From JADGRB01 sp963835825 (GTDB lineage Bacteria > Myxococcota_A > Polyangia > Fen-1088), in contig CAWIGZ010000001.1 of NCBI GenBank assembly GCA_963835825.1, positions 2,170,001 to 2,234,000 on the forward strand: a stretch of DNA of 64,000 nt, read 5' to 3'. The notes beneath the pieces are model-generated. The model saw only the letters and a list, made by a program, of their open reading frames with translations, was not told the origin of the DNA and did not search any database. Positions within the stretch are counted from its first letter, which is position 1. Each line of letters opens with the position of its first letter. This document shows positions 9,866 through 18,694 of the stretch, piece after piece. The position numbers were made by a program, and so were the translations under genes.

Positions 9866-10711
9866 ATGTTCGGGGCCTTTGGGTCGGAACAGACGGTACG
9901 CCCGCTCCACCGCATGACCCCGCTCCGCGACGACCCGGCCCTGGCCTGGTTGTCGGCCGCCGAGAAACTGCGCATCAATGCGCTCGGGTGGGCGTTGTGG
10001 GCGGTGTTCATCGTGCTCACGTTCGTGGTCCGACAGATCGTTCATGTGGCGATCTTCACCTGCGTCACGCCGATCTTCTCCGGACGCATCTCGATCTTCA
10101 TCGTGGGCGGTCTGGCCGCGATGATGGCTCCCGGGATCCGACGGTCAATCCTGCGGGTGAAGAACGAGCGACTGGAGAGCCTGTTGCGGCAGCAGGCCGA
10201 CGAGGTTGCGGCCGACGATTGGGCCGCGCTGGAGACTGCGCCCAACGACACCTTGGTCTCGGCGGTCGGATGGGTGCGCGGCCGCCAGCACCTCGGCAAA
10301 CCGATCGGCGGCGAGCAGGCGGTGGGCGTGGGGCTCCCCTGCCAGCATCGATTTCCCGGCGTGTTCGAGTCGCTGCACGACTTCGATCTCGTCGACGAGG
10401 ACGGTCGGTCGATCTTCATCCAGGCCGCCGAAGGGCGCATGTTCGGCACCCCCAACGTCGCCCTCGACAGCCAGGAGCTCCGTCATCTCTATGCCGAGCT
10501 CGGCGTCCCGTCCGGCGCGACCAATTCCGGCTGGCGGATCCATGCCCTGCGCGGCGGCGATCCGGTGATGGTCGTCGGGTACAAGCAGACCATCATCGAT
10601 CCCAGCGAGCCGAGCTTGCGGGGACCCCATGGACGGCTCGCGCTCGCGTCCGCGCCCCCCTGCCCTCTGATGATCTTCTCCCTCCCGGCCGAGCGCCTCC
10701 CCACGACCTAG
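9866..10711 (+). CDS. Membrane protein with GIDE-like domain
   Basis: A protein of about 281 residues. Two membrane segments lie at about residues 45-68 and 72-92 (LWAVFIVLTFVVRQI; GRISIFIVGGLAAMMAP). A basic helix follows, then a beta-rich domain from about residue 125: LVSAVGWVRGRQHLGKPIGG, VFESLHDFDLVDEDGRSIFI and VMVVGYK. The Gly-X-Val strand, an outer-ligand site and a D-x-x-G turn resemble the GIDE/MULAN domain of bacterial and eukaryotic membrane proteins. The match is from memory and moderate. An upstream GTG at 9860 would add only two residues. A weak hairpin (GGGAA/TTCCC, 10721-10735) follows the stop. Confidence 0.65.
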   Translation: MFGAFGSEQTVRPLHRMTPLRDDPALAWLSAAEKLRINALGWALWAVFIVLTFVVRQIVHVAIFTCVTPIFSGRISIFIVGGLAAMMAPGIRRSILRVKNERLESLLRQQADEVAADDWAALETAPNDTLVSAVGWVRGRQHLGKPIGGEQAVGVGLPCQHRFPGVFESLHDFDLVDEDGRSIFIQAAEGRMFGTPNVALDSQELRHLYAELGVPSGATNSGWRIHALRGGDPVMVVGYKQTIIDPSEPSLRGPHGRLALASAPPCPLMIFSLPAERLPTT

Positions 10712-10751
10712 CGCGCCTTCGGGAAGCAATTTCCCCTGGGCCGCCCCTTTC

Positions 10752-12327
10752 ATGGGGACGATGCCCAGCTCGCCGCGCAACGCCTTTGGTGCTCACGCTC
10801 ATGGCCCCCTCTTGGCGATTCTCGCGGTGGCGCTCGCCTGTGGATTGGCCTGCGGCGCGAGCGGCGGCGACGGCTCCGACTCGGGAGCGTCGACCAGGCG
10901 GGACCGGCGGGAGCATCGGACAAGCGGGGACCAGCGGCACGGGCGGCGACGGCGCGGCGGCGGGCGTCACGGGAGCCAGCGGCGGCGTGAGCGGGACCGG
11001 CGGCGCCACCGGCACCGGGACGGGCGGCGGGACCGGCGGCTCGCCGACCGGTACGGGCGGGGCAGCCGGAGGCGGCGGCAAGACCGGCGGAACCGGTGGA
11101 AGGGCAGGAGCGGCCGGTACCGGAGGCGCCGCGGGCAAGGGCGGCAGCGGCACCGCCGGCTCCGGCGGCACCGGGGGAGCGCTCGGAGGGCACCCTGGGA
11201 CAGGCGGCGCGGCCGGCAGCACCGGCGGCACGGCTGGCAGCTCCGGCAGCCTACCGGCCGGATACCCGACCCCCACCACGGCGAACCGCGCGGTCTGCCA
11301 GTCGGTGGCGCTCACCACCTCCGCCGGCGGCGACAAGGTCTGCCCCGGCGGCGGCGTCGGTCCGAGCTGCATCGAATGCCTCTTCGGCGGGAGCACGTAC
11401 ACGACGACCGACGTCGCGACGGCGCAGGGAACGTCCGAGGCGGGGAACTACGCCGTCACCGTCACGCTGGGCGGCAGCGCGGCGGGCGCGACGGAGATTC
11501 ACGCCGAGGCGAACCGCGTGCTGCTGGGCCTCGCCTCCACCGGCGCCGGCCAGTCGACGACCTATTCGTTTGCCGTGAACGTCCGCGCCAAGGAGGGGCA
11601 GCCGACGGAGAACGTCGCGGCGGGATATCCGGGGCTGGATCTCTTCTTCTCGGCCCCGACCGCGGGCGATCTGCAGATCTCGGCGATCGGCTATGCGCTG
11701 GTCGGCGCGGCGACCAAACCCGTCCTGGTGTACGTCGCCGGCGACTCGACGGTCTGCGATCAGACCGACACCGACTACGCCGGCTGGGCCCAGATGATCC
11801 CGCAGTACTTCGCGCCGCCCGCCGACGTCGCCAACTACGCCGACAGCGGCGAGAGCTCCTCCAGCTTCCTGGCCAGCGGCGCCGAGTGGGGGACCGTCAA
11901 GAGCCTGATGACGACCGGCGACTGGGTGCTGATCCAGTTCGGCCACAACGACAAGACCACCACCTCGGCGACCTTCCAGGCCAACATCACGCAGATGGTG
12001 AAGGACGCCAAGGCCAAGGGGGCCACGCCGGTCCTCGTCTCGCCGCCGGCGCGCGCGACCTTCAGCGGGCAGACGCTCACCGACCAATCGGGCCTGCACG
12101 CCGCCGACATGCAGGCGGTCGCCACCGCGCAGGGGGTCGCCTACATCGATCTGACGTCGCTCACGACGGCCTGGTACAACCAGATTGGACCGAAGGCCTG
12201 GCAGCAGTACCACGCCCTCGGCACGGACATGACCCACACCAACGCGGCGGGCGCCGCGAAGATCGCCGGATTCGTCGAGGCCGCGATCAAGTCGCAGAAC
12301 ATCGGCCTGGCCAAGTACCTGCGCTAA
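10752..12327 (+). CDS. GDSL/SGNH esterase lipoprotein, rhamnogalacturonan acetylesterase-like (frameshifted)
   Basis: The start lies in one frame: lipoprotein signal LLAILAVALACGLACG, then an acidic stretch to SDSGA. The rest is in the next frame. One extra base at about 10890-10905 separates them. A linker of about 120 residues built on GTGG units (10905-11262) leads to a beta-sandwich (about residues 190-310) with paired Cys, then an SGNH hydrolase. The hydrolase shows block I AGDSTVCDQT, block III FGHNDK and the block V dyad in TDMTHTNAAG. Rhamnogalacturonan acetylesterases share this order and the C-terminal D-x-x-H, so it probably deacetylates a plant or microbial polysaccharide at the cell surface. 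The substrate is inferred. Confidence 0.8.
10905..11262 (+). repeat. GTGG-type low-complexity linker repeat
   Basis: A run of irregular GGCACCGGCGGC-like units encodes a Gly/Thr/Ser/Ala linker between the lipid anchor and the catalytic part of the esterase. Very similar linkers occur at 28017-28220 and 61555-61960, in otherwise unrelated lipoproteins. Confidence 0.75.
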
Positions 12328-12360
12328 CCGGGCGCGACTCCCCGCCCGCCGAAGCAGCGG

Positions 12361-13209
12361 CTAACGCGGGTGCGTGCGTTCCAGCTTGCTGAGGCGCTCG
12401 AGGAGCTCGGCGTTCATCTCGTCGATCTTCTCGTGCAGGTGCGCGACCTCCAGCTCCGCCTTGAGGTTGACCTGGTACTCGATGTCGTTGCGCGTGCGAT
12501 CGCGCGCGACCTGGCGGTTCTGGCTGAGCAGCACGAACACCGACAGGATGATCGCCTCCAGCGACACGCACATCGTCAAGAACCCGTAGGGGAAAGGATC
12601 CCAGCCGCCCAGGCTGGTGCGGGCCAGGGGGCCCGTGTTGAGCGCGATCCAGAGCGCGAAGACGATGCAGTGAATGAAGAGGAACGGCAGGCTGCCGCTG
12701 AACTCCGAGATCCAGTCGGCCATCTTCATGACCGTGGTGCGGGTGTCCTCGACCTCTTCGTTGATGTCGCGCGAGGCCGCGTGGCGGAGCTGGCGCGACG
12801 CCTCCCGCAGCCGCTTGCCCGTCGCGGTGAGGAGATCCATCGCCGCGGCCGGATGCTGCTTGAGCAGCGCCTCGATGTCCTCGCGATCGACCATGACCGC
12901 CTGCAGATCCCTGGTCACCAGCGCCGAGGCGGTGCGGGGCCCGGGGTCGATGAGCGACAGCTCCCCGAAGAAGTCACCCGCCCCCAGCCGCTCCAGCACG
13001 ATGCGCTGCCCGGTGTCGTTCTTGAAGAAGATCTCCACCTCCCCTTCGCGGACGATGTAAAGCGAGTCGCCCGGATCACCGTAGTTGAAGAGGATCTTGC
13101 CGGCCGGGGCGCGGATCGACTCCACCTTGGCCGCCAGCGCCGCCCGCTCGTCGGCGTCGAGCAGCTGGAACAGCGGGACCTCCGCCAGGATTTCGGGATC
13201 GGCGCTCAT
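12361..13209 (-). CDS. Cyclic-nucleotide-binding domain fused to DUF1003 membrane protein
   Basis: A protein of 282 residues. Residues about 8-125 are a cNMP-binding/Crp-type beta-roll (GDPGDSLYIVREGEVEIFF; GAGDFFGELSLIDPGPRTASALV), with the FGELSL phosphate-binding cassette largely intact. Residues about 165-235 form the DUF1003 membrane pair (LPFLFIHCIVFALWIALN and FLTMCVSLEAIILSVFVLLSQNRQ). The C-terminus is a charged coiled coil (about 240-282). DUF1003 proteins are uncharacterised membrane proteins; the fusion suggests that a cyclic nucleotide, or the domain as a structural module, gates or recruits it. The ATG at 13209 sits just before the cNMP domain. Confidence 0.85.
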   Translation of the reverse strand: MSADPEILAEVPLFQLLDADERAALAAKVESIRAPAGKILFNYGDPGDSLYIVREGEVEIFFKNDTGQRIVLERLGAGDFFGELSLIDPGPRTASALVTRDLQAVMVDREDIEALLKQHPAAAMDLLTATGKRLREASRQLRHAASRDINEEVEDTRTTVMKMADWISEFSGSLPFLFIHCIVFALWIALNTGPLARTSLGGWDPFPYGFLTMCVSLEAIILSVFVLLSQNRQVARDRTRNDIEYQVNLKAELEVAHLHEKIDEMNAELLERLSKLERTHPR

Positions 13210-13466
13210 AGTTTGGTCCGCGCTGGGGCGGCGCCGCGCAATATTGCACGGCGACCAGGCGGAGCAAGCCACCGGACGCCGGGAAGATTCGTCCCCCAAG
13301 CGAGGTCGAACGCACGCGGCCCACCGTCGAGGTGATATGGATGGGGAAGGAAGACGCTCGCGCGAGGACGGTTGGAGCCACGCGGTCCCGGCTTGCTGTC
13401 CCACGTCCAAGGTATCGCGTCATCGGTAGCCTTGTTCCATTGGTCCCGTCACGGAAAGGCTCCCGA

Positions 13467-15548
13467 ATGAACCGTCAGCTCCTCCTTTCGACCCTGGCTC
13501 TCTGCGGGGTCGTCGCCTCGCCGTCGTGCGGGTCCTCGCCGTCCAATCGCCCGAGCGCGGACGCGGCGGCGGTCGACGCGAGCGGGGCGGATACCTCGCC
13601 CGTGCCGCCGGGTTCGCAGCCCGTGACCACCGCCGACCTCGCCGCGGCGGGGCTGGCCGTGTTCGCCGATCCCAATGCATCGAGCCCGATCGTGGCCGTG
13701 ACCGCGACCCTCGACCCCACCCCCTGGCGCCTGCTGAAGGACCAGGCAGACGCCATGTCGCAAGAAGCGGCCGCCGGTCAGGGAATCCTCGGCGCGGATC
13801 TCGACAATCTCCTGGCGACGGCCGACGGGCTCCCCCCGGCCTCGTATTTCCTGGCGGGCTACGTGAGCGCGGCCACCACCCCCGGTGCGGCCCTGGCCCG
13901 CAGGATCATGGGAGCTCAGGACTGGCGACACGCCCCCTCGATCACCTTCCCGAACCTGGTGCTCACCCTCTTTGCCGCCGACGCCGCCCGTTACGCCAAT
14001 GCGTTGTCGGGTCTGCAGCCCCAGACGGCCCGGTCACGCGCGTTGTCGTCGTCCGCCACCTTGTGCTCGGACGCGCAGGCCTTCATCAATATGACCATCA
14101 ACGCGTTCTTCGATGCGCTCGGCCACCTGCAATCGCCGCAGATCCCCAAGAGCGGGAATGGGTTCGTCGATGGGTTCCTGGGCGGGATCCAGGCCGGGTT
14201 CGATCTCGCCACCGGCGTGGTGAACGGTCTCATCGATGCGGGCCGCTTCGTCGTGATCAACGGCTTGAAGCAAGCGACCCAACCGGTCCTCGACGAGATC
14301 GCAGCCGTGGCCAGCACGGCGGCGCTGGCCACCGAGATCGTGTCGGTCCTTCGCCCGTGGACGGTGGTCGTCAAGGCCGATCCGGTCACCAACCAAAGAG
14401 TCAAAGACCCCGGTCCTGGGATCCCCGGCACGTTCACGGTGGCGGTGATTTTGCCCGGTCCTGATGCGTGGCCCGCCCTGGCGGTGAACTGCGCCATGGT
14501 CGCCGGCGTCACTCTGCCTCCGCTCAAGCCGATCGGCGCGCCGGTCGTCTGGTCGCTCACCCAGGCGCTTCCGCTCGTCACGCGGAGCGGAGACCTGACA
14601 GGCGTGCTCGACGGAAACGCCGCTGCCGCCCTCGGCTATACGACGGTCGTGGAGAGCGCGATGGACGCGCGCGGCGACCTGCAGACCGGGTTGGTCCAGA
14701 GCGACGTCTCGATCACGCGCAAGGAGATCTCCGATGCGCAGAAGGCCATCGCGGACCTCATCTTCAAGCAGATTCCTGCGCTGCTCAGCCCCTATCTGCA
14801 GCCCATCTTGCAACCGACGGTCACCAAGCTCTTGAGCCTTCCGGCCGAGATCCTGGCGACCCACGGGTTTGGTCAACTGAGGGTGAGCTACCACCAATGC
14901 ACGACCGGCGACTGTTGCCAGACCGGATGGGCTGCCTGCGGTGGCCCGCTGTGCCTCGATCTGCAGTCCGATCCGTTGAACTGCGGCGCGTGCGGAAATG
15001 CTTGTCCGAGCGGGCAGCCTTGCCAGGGCGGCGCGTGCGCCCCTCCGCCGCCTCCGCCCCCTCCGCCGCCGACCCCCTGCACCAGCTCCTGCCCGGAGGG
15101 GCAAGCGTGCTCCGGCGGCACCTGTCAAACGATCATCGGCAGTTGCCTGATGATGCACCCGCCGGTCCAGCCGCCAACCTGCAGCGACGAATTCGCGACC
15201 GATTCAGTCGCCAAGCTCACCTGCGTGGGTCCCAACAACCAATGGTCCGATCTCCCCTGTCCCACCGCCAGTCGTGTCGGATCGTGCGATCTGGGGACCT
15301 TCGTCCTTCGCTACTATCAGGACACCTCGGCCCCCCGGGGCGAGTGTACGAGCGACACGACCTGCTCGGGGCCGGTGGCCGGACAGTGCGACGGCGCCCC
15401 GATCGTCGACATCCCTCACGCCTGTGTGGGCGGGCTGTGCGACCAGCAAATCACCCCCGAGGAGGACGCTTACACGTGTTGCTTTGATTGCACGGCGAAT
15501 CCGGGAAACCCATTCCCGGCCGTCTGTTCGGCCTGGACCCCCAACTGA
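13467..15548 (+). CDS. Large Cys-rich surface lipoprotein of unknown function
   Basis: A protein of 693 residues with a lipoprotein-like signal (LCGVVASPSCGSS). Residues about 60-500 form a mostly helical, Ala-rich domain with no family I recognise. The tail is Cys-rich: CGACGNACPSGQPCQGG, a run of ten prolines, then CTSSCPEGQACSGGTCQ. This resembles the short Cys-rich modules common in myxobacterial surface proteins. A last module of about 130 residues holds eight further Cys, including CCFDC. It is divergent from the cNMP/DUF1003 gene across 257 bases in which I see no strong motif. Confidence 0.75.
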   Translation: MNRQLLLSTLALCGVVASPSCGSSPSNRPSADAAAVDASGADTSPVPPGSQPVTTADLAAAGLAVFADPNASSPIVAVTATLDPTPWRLLKDQADAMSQEAAAGQGILGADLDNLLATADGLPPASYFLAGYVSAATTPGAALARRIMGAQDWRHAPSITFPNLVLTLFAADAARYANALSGLQPQTARSRALSSSATLCSDAQAFINMTINAFFDALGHLQSPQIPKSGNGFVDGFLGGIQAGFDLATGVVNGLIDAGRFVVINGLKQATQPVLDEIAAVASTAALATEIVSVLRPWTVVVKADPVTNQRVKDPGPGIPGTFTVAVILPGPDAWPALAVNCAMVAGVTLPPLKPIGAPVVWSLTQALPLVTRSGDLTGVLDGNAAAALGYTTVVESAMDARGDLQTGLVQSDVSITRKEISDAQKAIADLIFKQIPALLSPYLQPILQPTVTKLLSLPAEILATHGFGQLRVSYHQCTTGDCCQTGWAACGGPLCLDLQSDPLNCGACGNACPSGQPCQGGACAPPPPPPPPPPTPCTSSCPEGQACSGGTCQTIIGSCLMMHPPVQPPTCSDEFATDSVAKLTCVGPNNQWSDLPCPTASRVGSCDLGTFVLRYYQDTSAPRGECTSDTTCSGPVAGQCDGAPIVDIPHACVGGLCDQQITPEEDAYTCCFDCTANPGNPFPAVCSAWTPN

Positions 15549-15599
15549 ACTGGAAGCCGCCTCACCGGATCCTCTCGCGGAGCACGGAACCTCGCGCGC

Positions 15600-15860
15600 T
15601 CAGCCGAGCGCGCCGAGCTCGCGTCGCTCGGTGGCGGCCAGGCAGGCGGGGCAGTTGGCGGCCAGGCGCCAGGACTCCGGATCCAGCGCCACCGGCACCT
15701 CGAATTCGAACACGCCGCCCTGCCCGGCTTCGCCGATGTGGGCGCCGCAGAGCGCGCGCCACTGCGGCCCCTCCTCCGACGTGAGCCACTCCGGAACCCG
15801 CTCGACGCGGTGAACGGTGCTCTCACTGTAGACGGGAGCGGTGATCTCGCGGAAACCCAT
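15600..15860 (-). CDS. Small conserved-looking protein with paired Cys, unknown
   Basis: An 86-residue frame starting MGFREITAPVYSES. It has ALCGAHIGEAG in the middle and ANCPACLAATERREL near the end; the C-x-x-C and the earlier Cys/His could bind zinc. The amino-acid composition is balanced, unlike the Arg/Pro-rich shadow frames around it, which is the main reason for calling it. It is convergent with the large lipoprotein gene. A GTG 18 bases upstream is an alternative start. Confidence 0.5.
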   Translation of the reverse strand: MGFREITAPVYSESTVHRVERVPEWLTSEEGPQWRALCGAHIGEAGQGGVFEFEVPVALDPESWRLAANCPACLAATERRELGALG

Positions 15861-16007
15861 CGTGATCAGGTTATTCACGCTGGCGCCCTTTGGCGCAAGG
15901 CTCGAGCACGAATTGTTGCCAACTTTGCCTCTCAGCGCCCATTTCCCCACCTTCCCGGACAGATGAACGTCGGCGCTGGGCGTCGGTCCGTGGTAGTCTC
16001 CGCCGCC

Positions 16008-16199
16008 ATGGCGACGGGTGATGAAAAGCGGGCGGCGATCGTCGCCCGGCAGGCGGCACGCGAAGAGGCAGAGCGCAAAGCGAAGGGTCCCTCCACCTCG
16101 CCGGCGGCGCGGCCGCGCAAGCCACGGACAAACTGGGCCGCGACCCGTCCGATTCACGGCAACCCCCGCGGACGAGCGCCCAACAAGCCCGAGCAGTAG
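16008..16199 (+). CDS. Small basic protein, unknown
   Basis: A 63-residue, very basic protein (MATGDEKRAAIVARQAAREE and on, ending RGRAPNKPEQ). It has an N-terminal charged helix followed by a Lys/Arg/Pro-rich tail. Such proteins may bind nucleic acid, but nothing specific is visible. It starts at an ATG in a Kozak-free context with no clear Shine-Dalgarno, so the call rests on composition and its fit between neighbours. Confidence 0.45.
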   Translation: MATGDEKRAAIVARQAAREEAERKAKGPSTSPAARPRKPRTNWAATRPIHGNPRGRAPNKPEQ

Positions 16200-16247
16200 A
16201 GCTCCGCGCCGGCGCCCCCAAGCTGACCGACGCCCTCCTCGCGCCCC

Positions 16248-17030
16248 ATGCAATTTCGCCCGGCGACGCTCGACGAGCTGACCATCGACGATCGCGCGCC
16301 GCTCGCCGGGGTGGCGATCTATCAGCGCCTGGAGACTTTCTTGCGCGGGTCGGGGCACCGTTTCCTGATCCCGGAAGCGGGCCAGCAGGGCAGCTGGGAT
16401 CGGGCGCTTTTCTTGAACCTCACCTACTGGAACGTCGAAGCCGGCGCCGACGTTCTGTGCGAAGACCACATCCCGGCGGACGTCGTCGCGCACGTCGCCT
16501 GGCACGAGCTGGCGACCCGGCAGATCGCCCGGGCGGCCGGCGGCCCACGGCCGCCCACCAGCGCGGGGCTCTTCTTCGCCGAATCGATCGCCAGCGCGTT
16601 CGATCTCTATCTGGTCGGCCGCCTCCTGCCGCGCGCGCCCGACAGCGACTTCCTCGCCACGCAGGTGCCGCTGATGGCGGAGTGCGCCGAAAACGCCGGC
16701 CTGCCCGAGGCCGGTTTCGCGGCGCTGATCGACGAGGTCACCCGCGCGCCGGAGCGGGCGTTCGAAGATCTCCGGCAACTGCTCTTCGACGCAGCGAGCG
16801 CGCTGGTGGGGTGCGACGGCCCGATCGCCGCCCACGCGGCGCTGGAGACGCTGGCCGCGCACCGGTTCGCGCCGCTCTTGCACCACTACCAGCTCTCGAA
16901 CTGGATCCTCTACGCCCGCGCCTACGCCGACCGGTCGACCGGGCCGGACGAGGTCGTGGGTGGGCTCGATCGGACGTTGCGCGAGGCGCCGGTCTCGCTC
17001 GACTGGCTGGAACAGAGCTGGCTCGATTGA
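16248..17030 (+). CDS. Conserved-type protein of unknown function with HxxWHEL motif
   Basis: A soluble protein of 260 residues. Residues about 80-95 read DVVAHVAWHELATRQI, which resembles a metal-binding helix (His-x-x-x-His-Glu), though the classic zinc-protease HExxH spacing is absent. The rest is helical with conserved-looking aromatic positions (LTYWNVEAGADVLCEDH; LLHHYQLSNWILYARAYAD). I do not recognise the family. The gene ends eight bases before the spermidine-synthase-like gene, so they are likely one operon. Confidence 0.65.
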   Translation: MQFRPATLDELTIDDRAPLAGVAIYQRLETFLRGSGHRFLIPEAGQQGSWDRALFLNLTYWNVEAGADVLCEDHIPADVVAHVAWHELATRQIARAAGGPRPPTSAGLFFAESIASAFDLYLVGRLLPRAPDSDFLATQVPLMAECAENAGLPEAGFAALIDEVTRAPERAFEDLRQLLFDAASALVGCDGPIAAHAALETLAAHRFAPLLHHYQLSNWILYARAYADRSTGPDEVVGGLDRTLREAPVSLDWLEQSWLD

Positions 17031-17037
17031 GAGACGG

Positions 17038-17817
17038 ATGCTGATGGCCTCTTGGCAGACCCTCGAGCGCGCGCTCACCAGCGACGGCAGCGAGCTGACG
17101 CTCTGCTGGTTCGAGGATCACCTCTGCGAGCGGTTCGCCCTGCGCGTCGACGGCCAGGAGCTCATGCACAGCAACAGCCACGGCTCGGAGGAGAAGTTGG
17201 CCGTTCACGGCTGCGCGGGCCTGGCGACGCGATCGAAGGCGCGGGTTCTGGTCGGCGGGCTCGGCATGGGGTTCACCGCCCGGGCCGCGCTCGACTGTCT
17301 CGCCGGTGACGCCGAGGTGGTCGTCGTCGAGGCGGTCGCCGAGGTGATCGCCTGGAACCGCAACCCCGCGCTGCTCGGCCAGCTGGCGGGCATGCCGCTC
17401 GCGGATGGGCGGCTGTCGATCGTGAACGGAGACGTGGGCGACGCCATCGAACAGGCGGCCGCGAGCCCGACCGACGACGCGCGGTTCGACGCCATCCTGC
17501 TGGACGTGGACAACGGTCCGACGGCCCTGTCGACGTTCACCAACCGGCGGCTCTATGCCGAGGCGGGCCTCTCCAACGCGCGCCTGGCGCTGCGCGCCGG
17601 CGGCGTGTTGGCGGTCTGGTCGACCTTCGCCGACGCGAAGTTCACCGCCCGCCTGCGTGCGGCGGGCTTCGCCGCCCGCACCATGCGCGTCCTGGCGGGC
17701 GACGGCACCAGCCGGCGCCACGTCCTGTGGCTGGCGCGCGCCGCCGAGGGCAGTCAGTCGGGCTTGGGGCGCGACGTCTCCAGCCGGAAGAGATACCGCA
17801 CGCCCGCCACGACCTGA
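17038..17817 (+). CDS. Spermidine-synthase-like (polyamine aminopropyltransferase fold) protein
   Basis: A protein of 259 residues with an N-terminal beta domain and a Rossmann methyltransferase-like core. The core shows VLVGGLGMGFTARAALD (nucleotide loop), VVVVEAVAEVIAWN (acidic ribose-binding end), VNGDVGDAIE and DAILLDVDNGP. This pattern matches the spermidine synthase superfamily. The substrate may differ, since many bacterial members are not true SpeE. There is an ATG at 17038 and a second at 17044. The 3' end overlaps the opposite-strand outer-membrane protein gene by 64 bases. Confidence 0.8.
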   Translation: MLMASWQTLERALTSDGSELTLCWFEDHLCERFALRVDGQELMHSNSHGSEEKLAVHGCAGLATRSKARVLVGGLGMGFTARAALDCLAGDAEVVVVEAVAEVIAWNRNPALLGQLAGMPLADGRLSIVNGDVGDAIEQAAASPTDDARFDAILLDVDNGPTALSTFTNRRLYAEAGLSNARLALRAGGVLAVWSTFADAKFTARLRAAGFAARTMRVLAGDGTSRRHVLWLARAAEGSQSGLGRDVSSRKRYRTPATT

Positions 17818-18618
17818 TAATCGACCAGGCGAGGCCCGACCAGCTGCGTGCCGCCCCGGCCGAACAGGCCCACCCGGCCGGTGACCAGGCTGCCGACCTC
17901 GGCGAGGCCGTAGAGGCGGCCGACGGTGCTGCCCGGGAAATCGACGGTCGTGTTGAGGTCGAGCTTGAGCCAGTTGTACTGCCTTCCAAACGCGATGCTG
18001 CCGAGGTCGATCTGCAGCTGATTGATGTCGGGACGCGCGCTGTTCCCTCCGACCGAGAACTGGTCCTGGGCGACCAGATAGGCGAGCCACCACGGGTAGG
18101 GCTTGAACGCCGCCCCGGCACCGAGCACGACCTGCTGCTTGCCGGCGCCCAGCGGCGGCTGGGTGGCGGTGTCGAGGACGGCGCCGGCGATCAGCGCCGC
18201 CGACGAGGCGCGCATTCGAGGCGACGATCCCGATCAGGCTCACCTGGAGATCCCCGATCCCGGAGACCTGACCGGCGGGCGTCTCCATCAGCCGCGCGGG
18301 GGCCTGGTAGCGCAGCAGAATCCGTCGGAGAAACTGGATGTCGATCTCGAGCGTGGTGTCGTGAACTGAGATCCCGCTTTCGAGCTTGGTGTAGCCCTGC
18401 CGCAGCTCCAGCCGGGGAATCAGCTCGACCGGGCTCACGCCGGCGCCCCACCCCTGCTTCTCCGCGGCCTCGGCGGCGTCCGTTCCTCCATCGTCCGTTC
18501 CTGCATCCGGTGCCGCCGCCGGAGCTTGCTGGGGCGCCTGCGCCGGTGGCGGTCGGGTTCCGTCGAGCGCCAGCAGGGCGGCGCCGACGACGGTGGCGAG
18601 CAGCAGCACGGCGGTCAT
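17754..18618 (-). CDS. Probable outer-membrane beta-barrel protein (frameshifted)
   Basis: Joined from two frames to about 287 residues. An N-terminal signal anchor (TAVLLLATVVGAALLAL) and a Pro/Ala/Asp-rich stretch are followed by strand-rich sequence typical of transporter-like outer-membrane proteins: IPRLELRQGYTKLESGI, VSLIGIVASN, VLGAGAAFKPYPWWLAYLVA and a C-terminal VDYQVVAGVRYLFRLE. The frame changes at about 18203-18212 in a GCGCGCC run, the same context as the break at about 8340. Removing one base gives ASNAASSAALIAGAV. A channel or surface role is inferred only. Confidence 0.65.
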
Positions 18619-18694
18619 CGTGAGGCGTCCCGCCCCTGGGGGAAGCCGACCAGCCCACTTGCGGGAACTTCCTTACGGCGTCCCGGACACCTCC

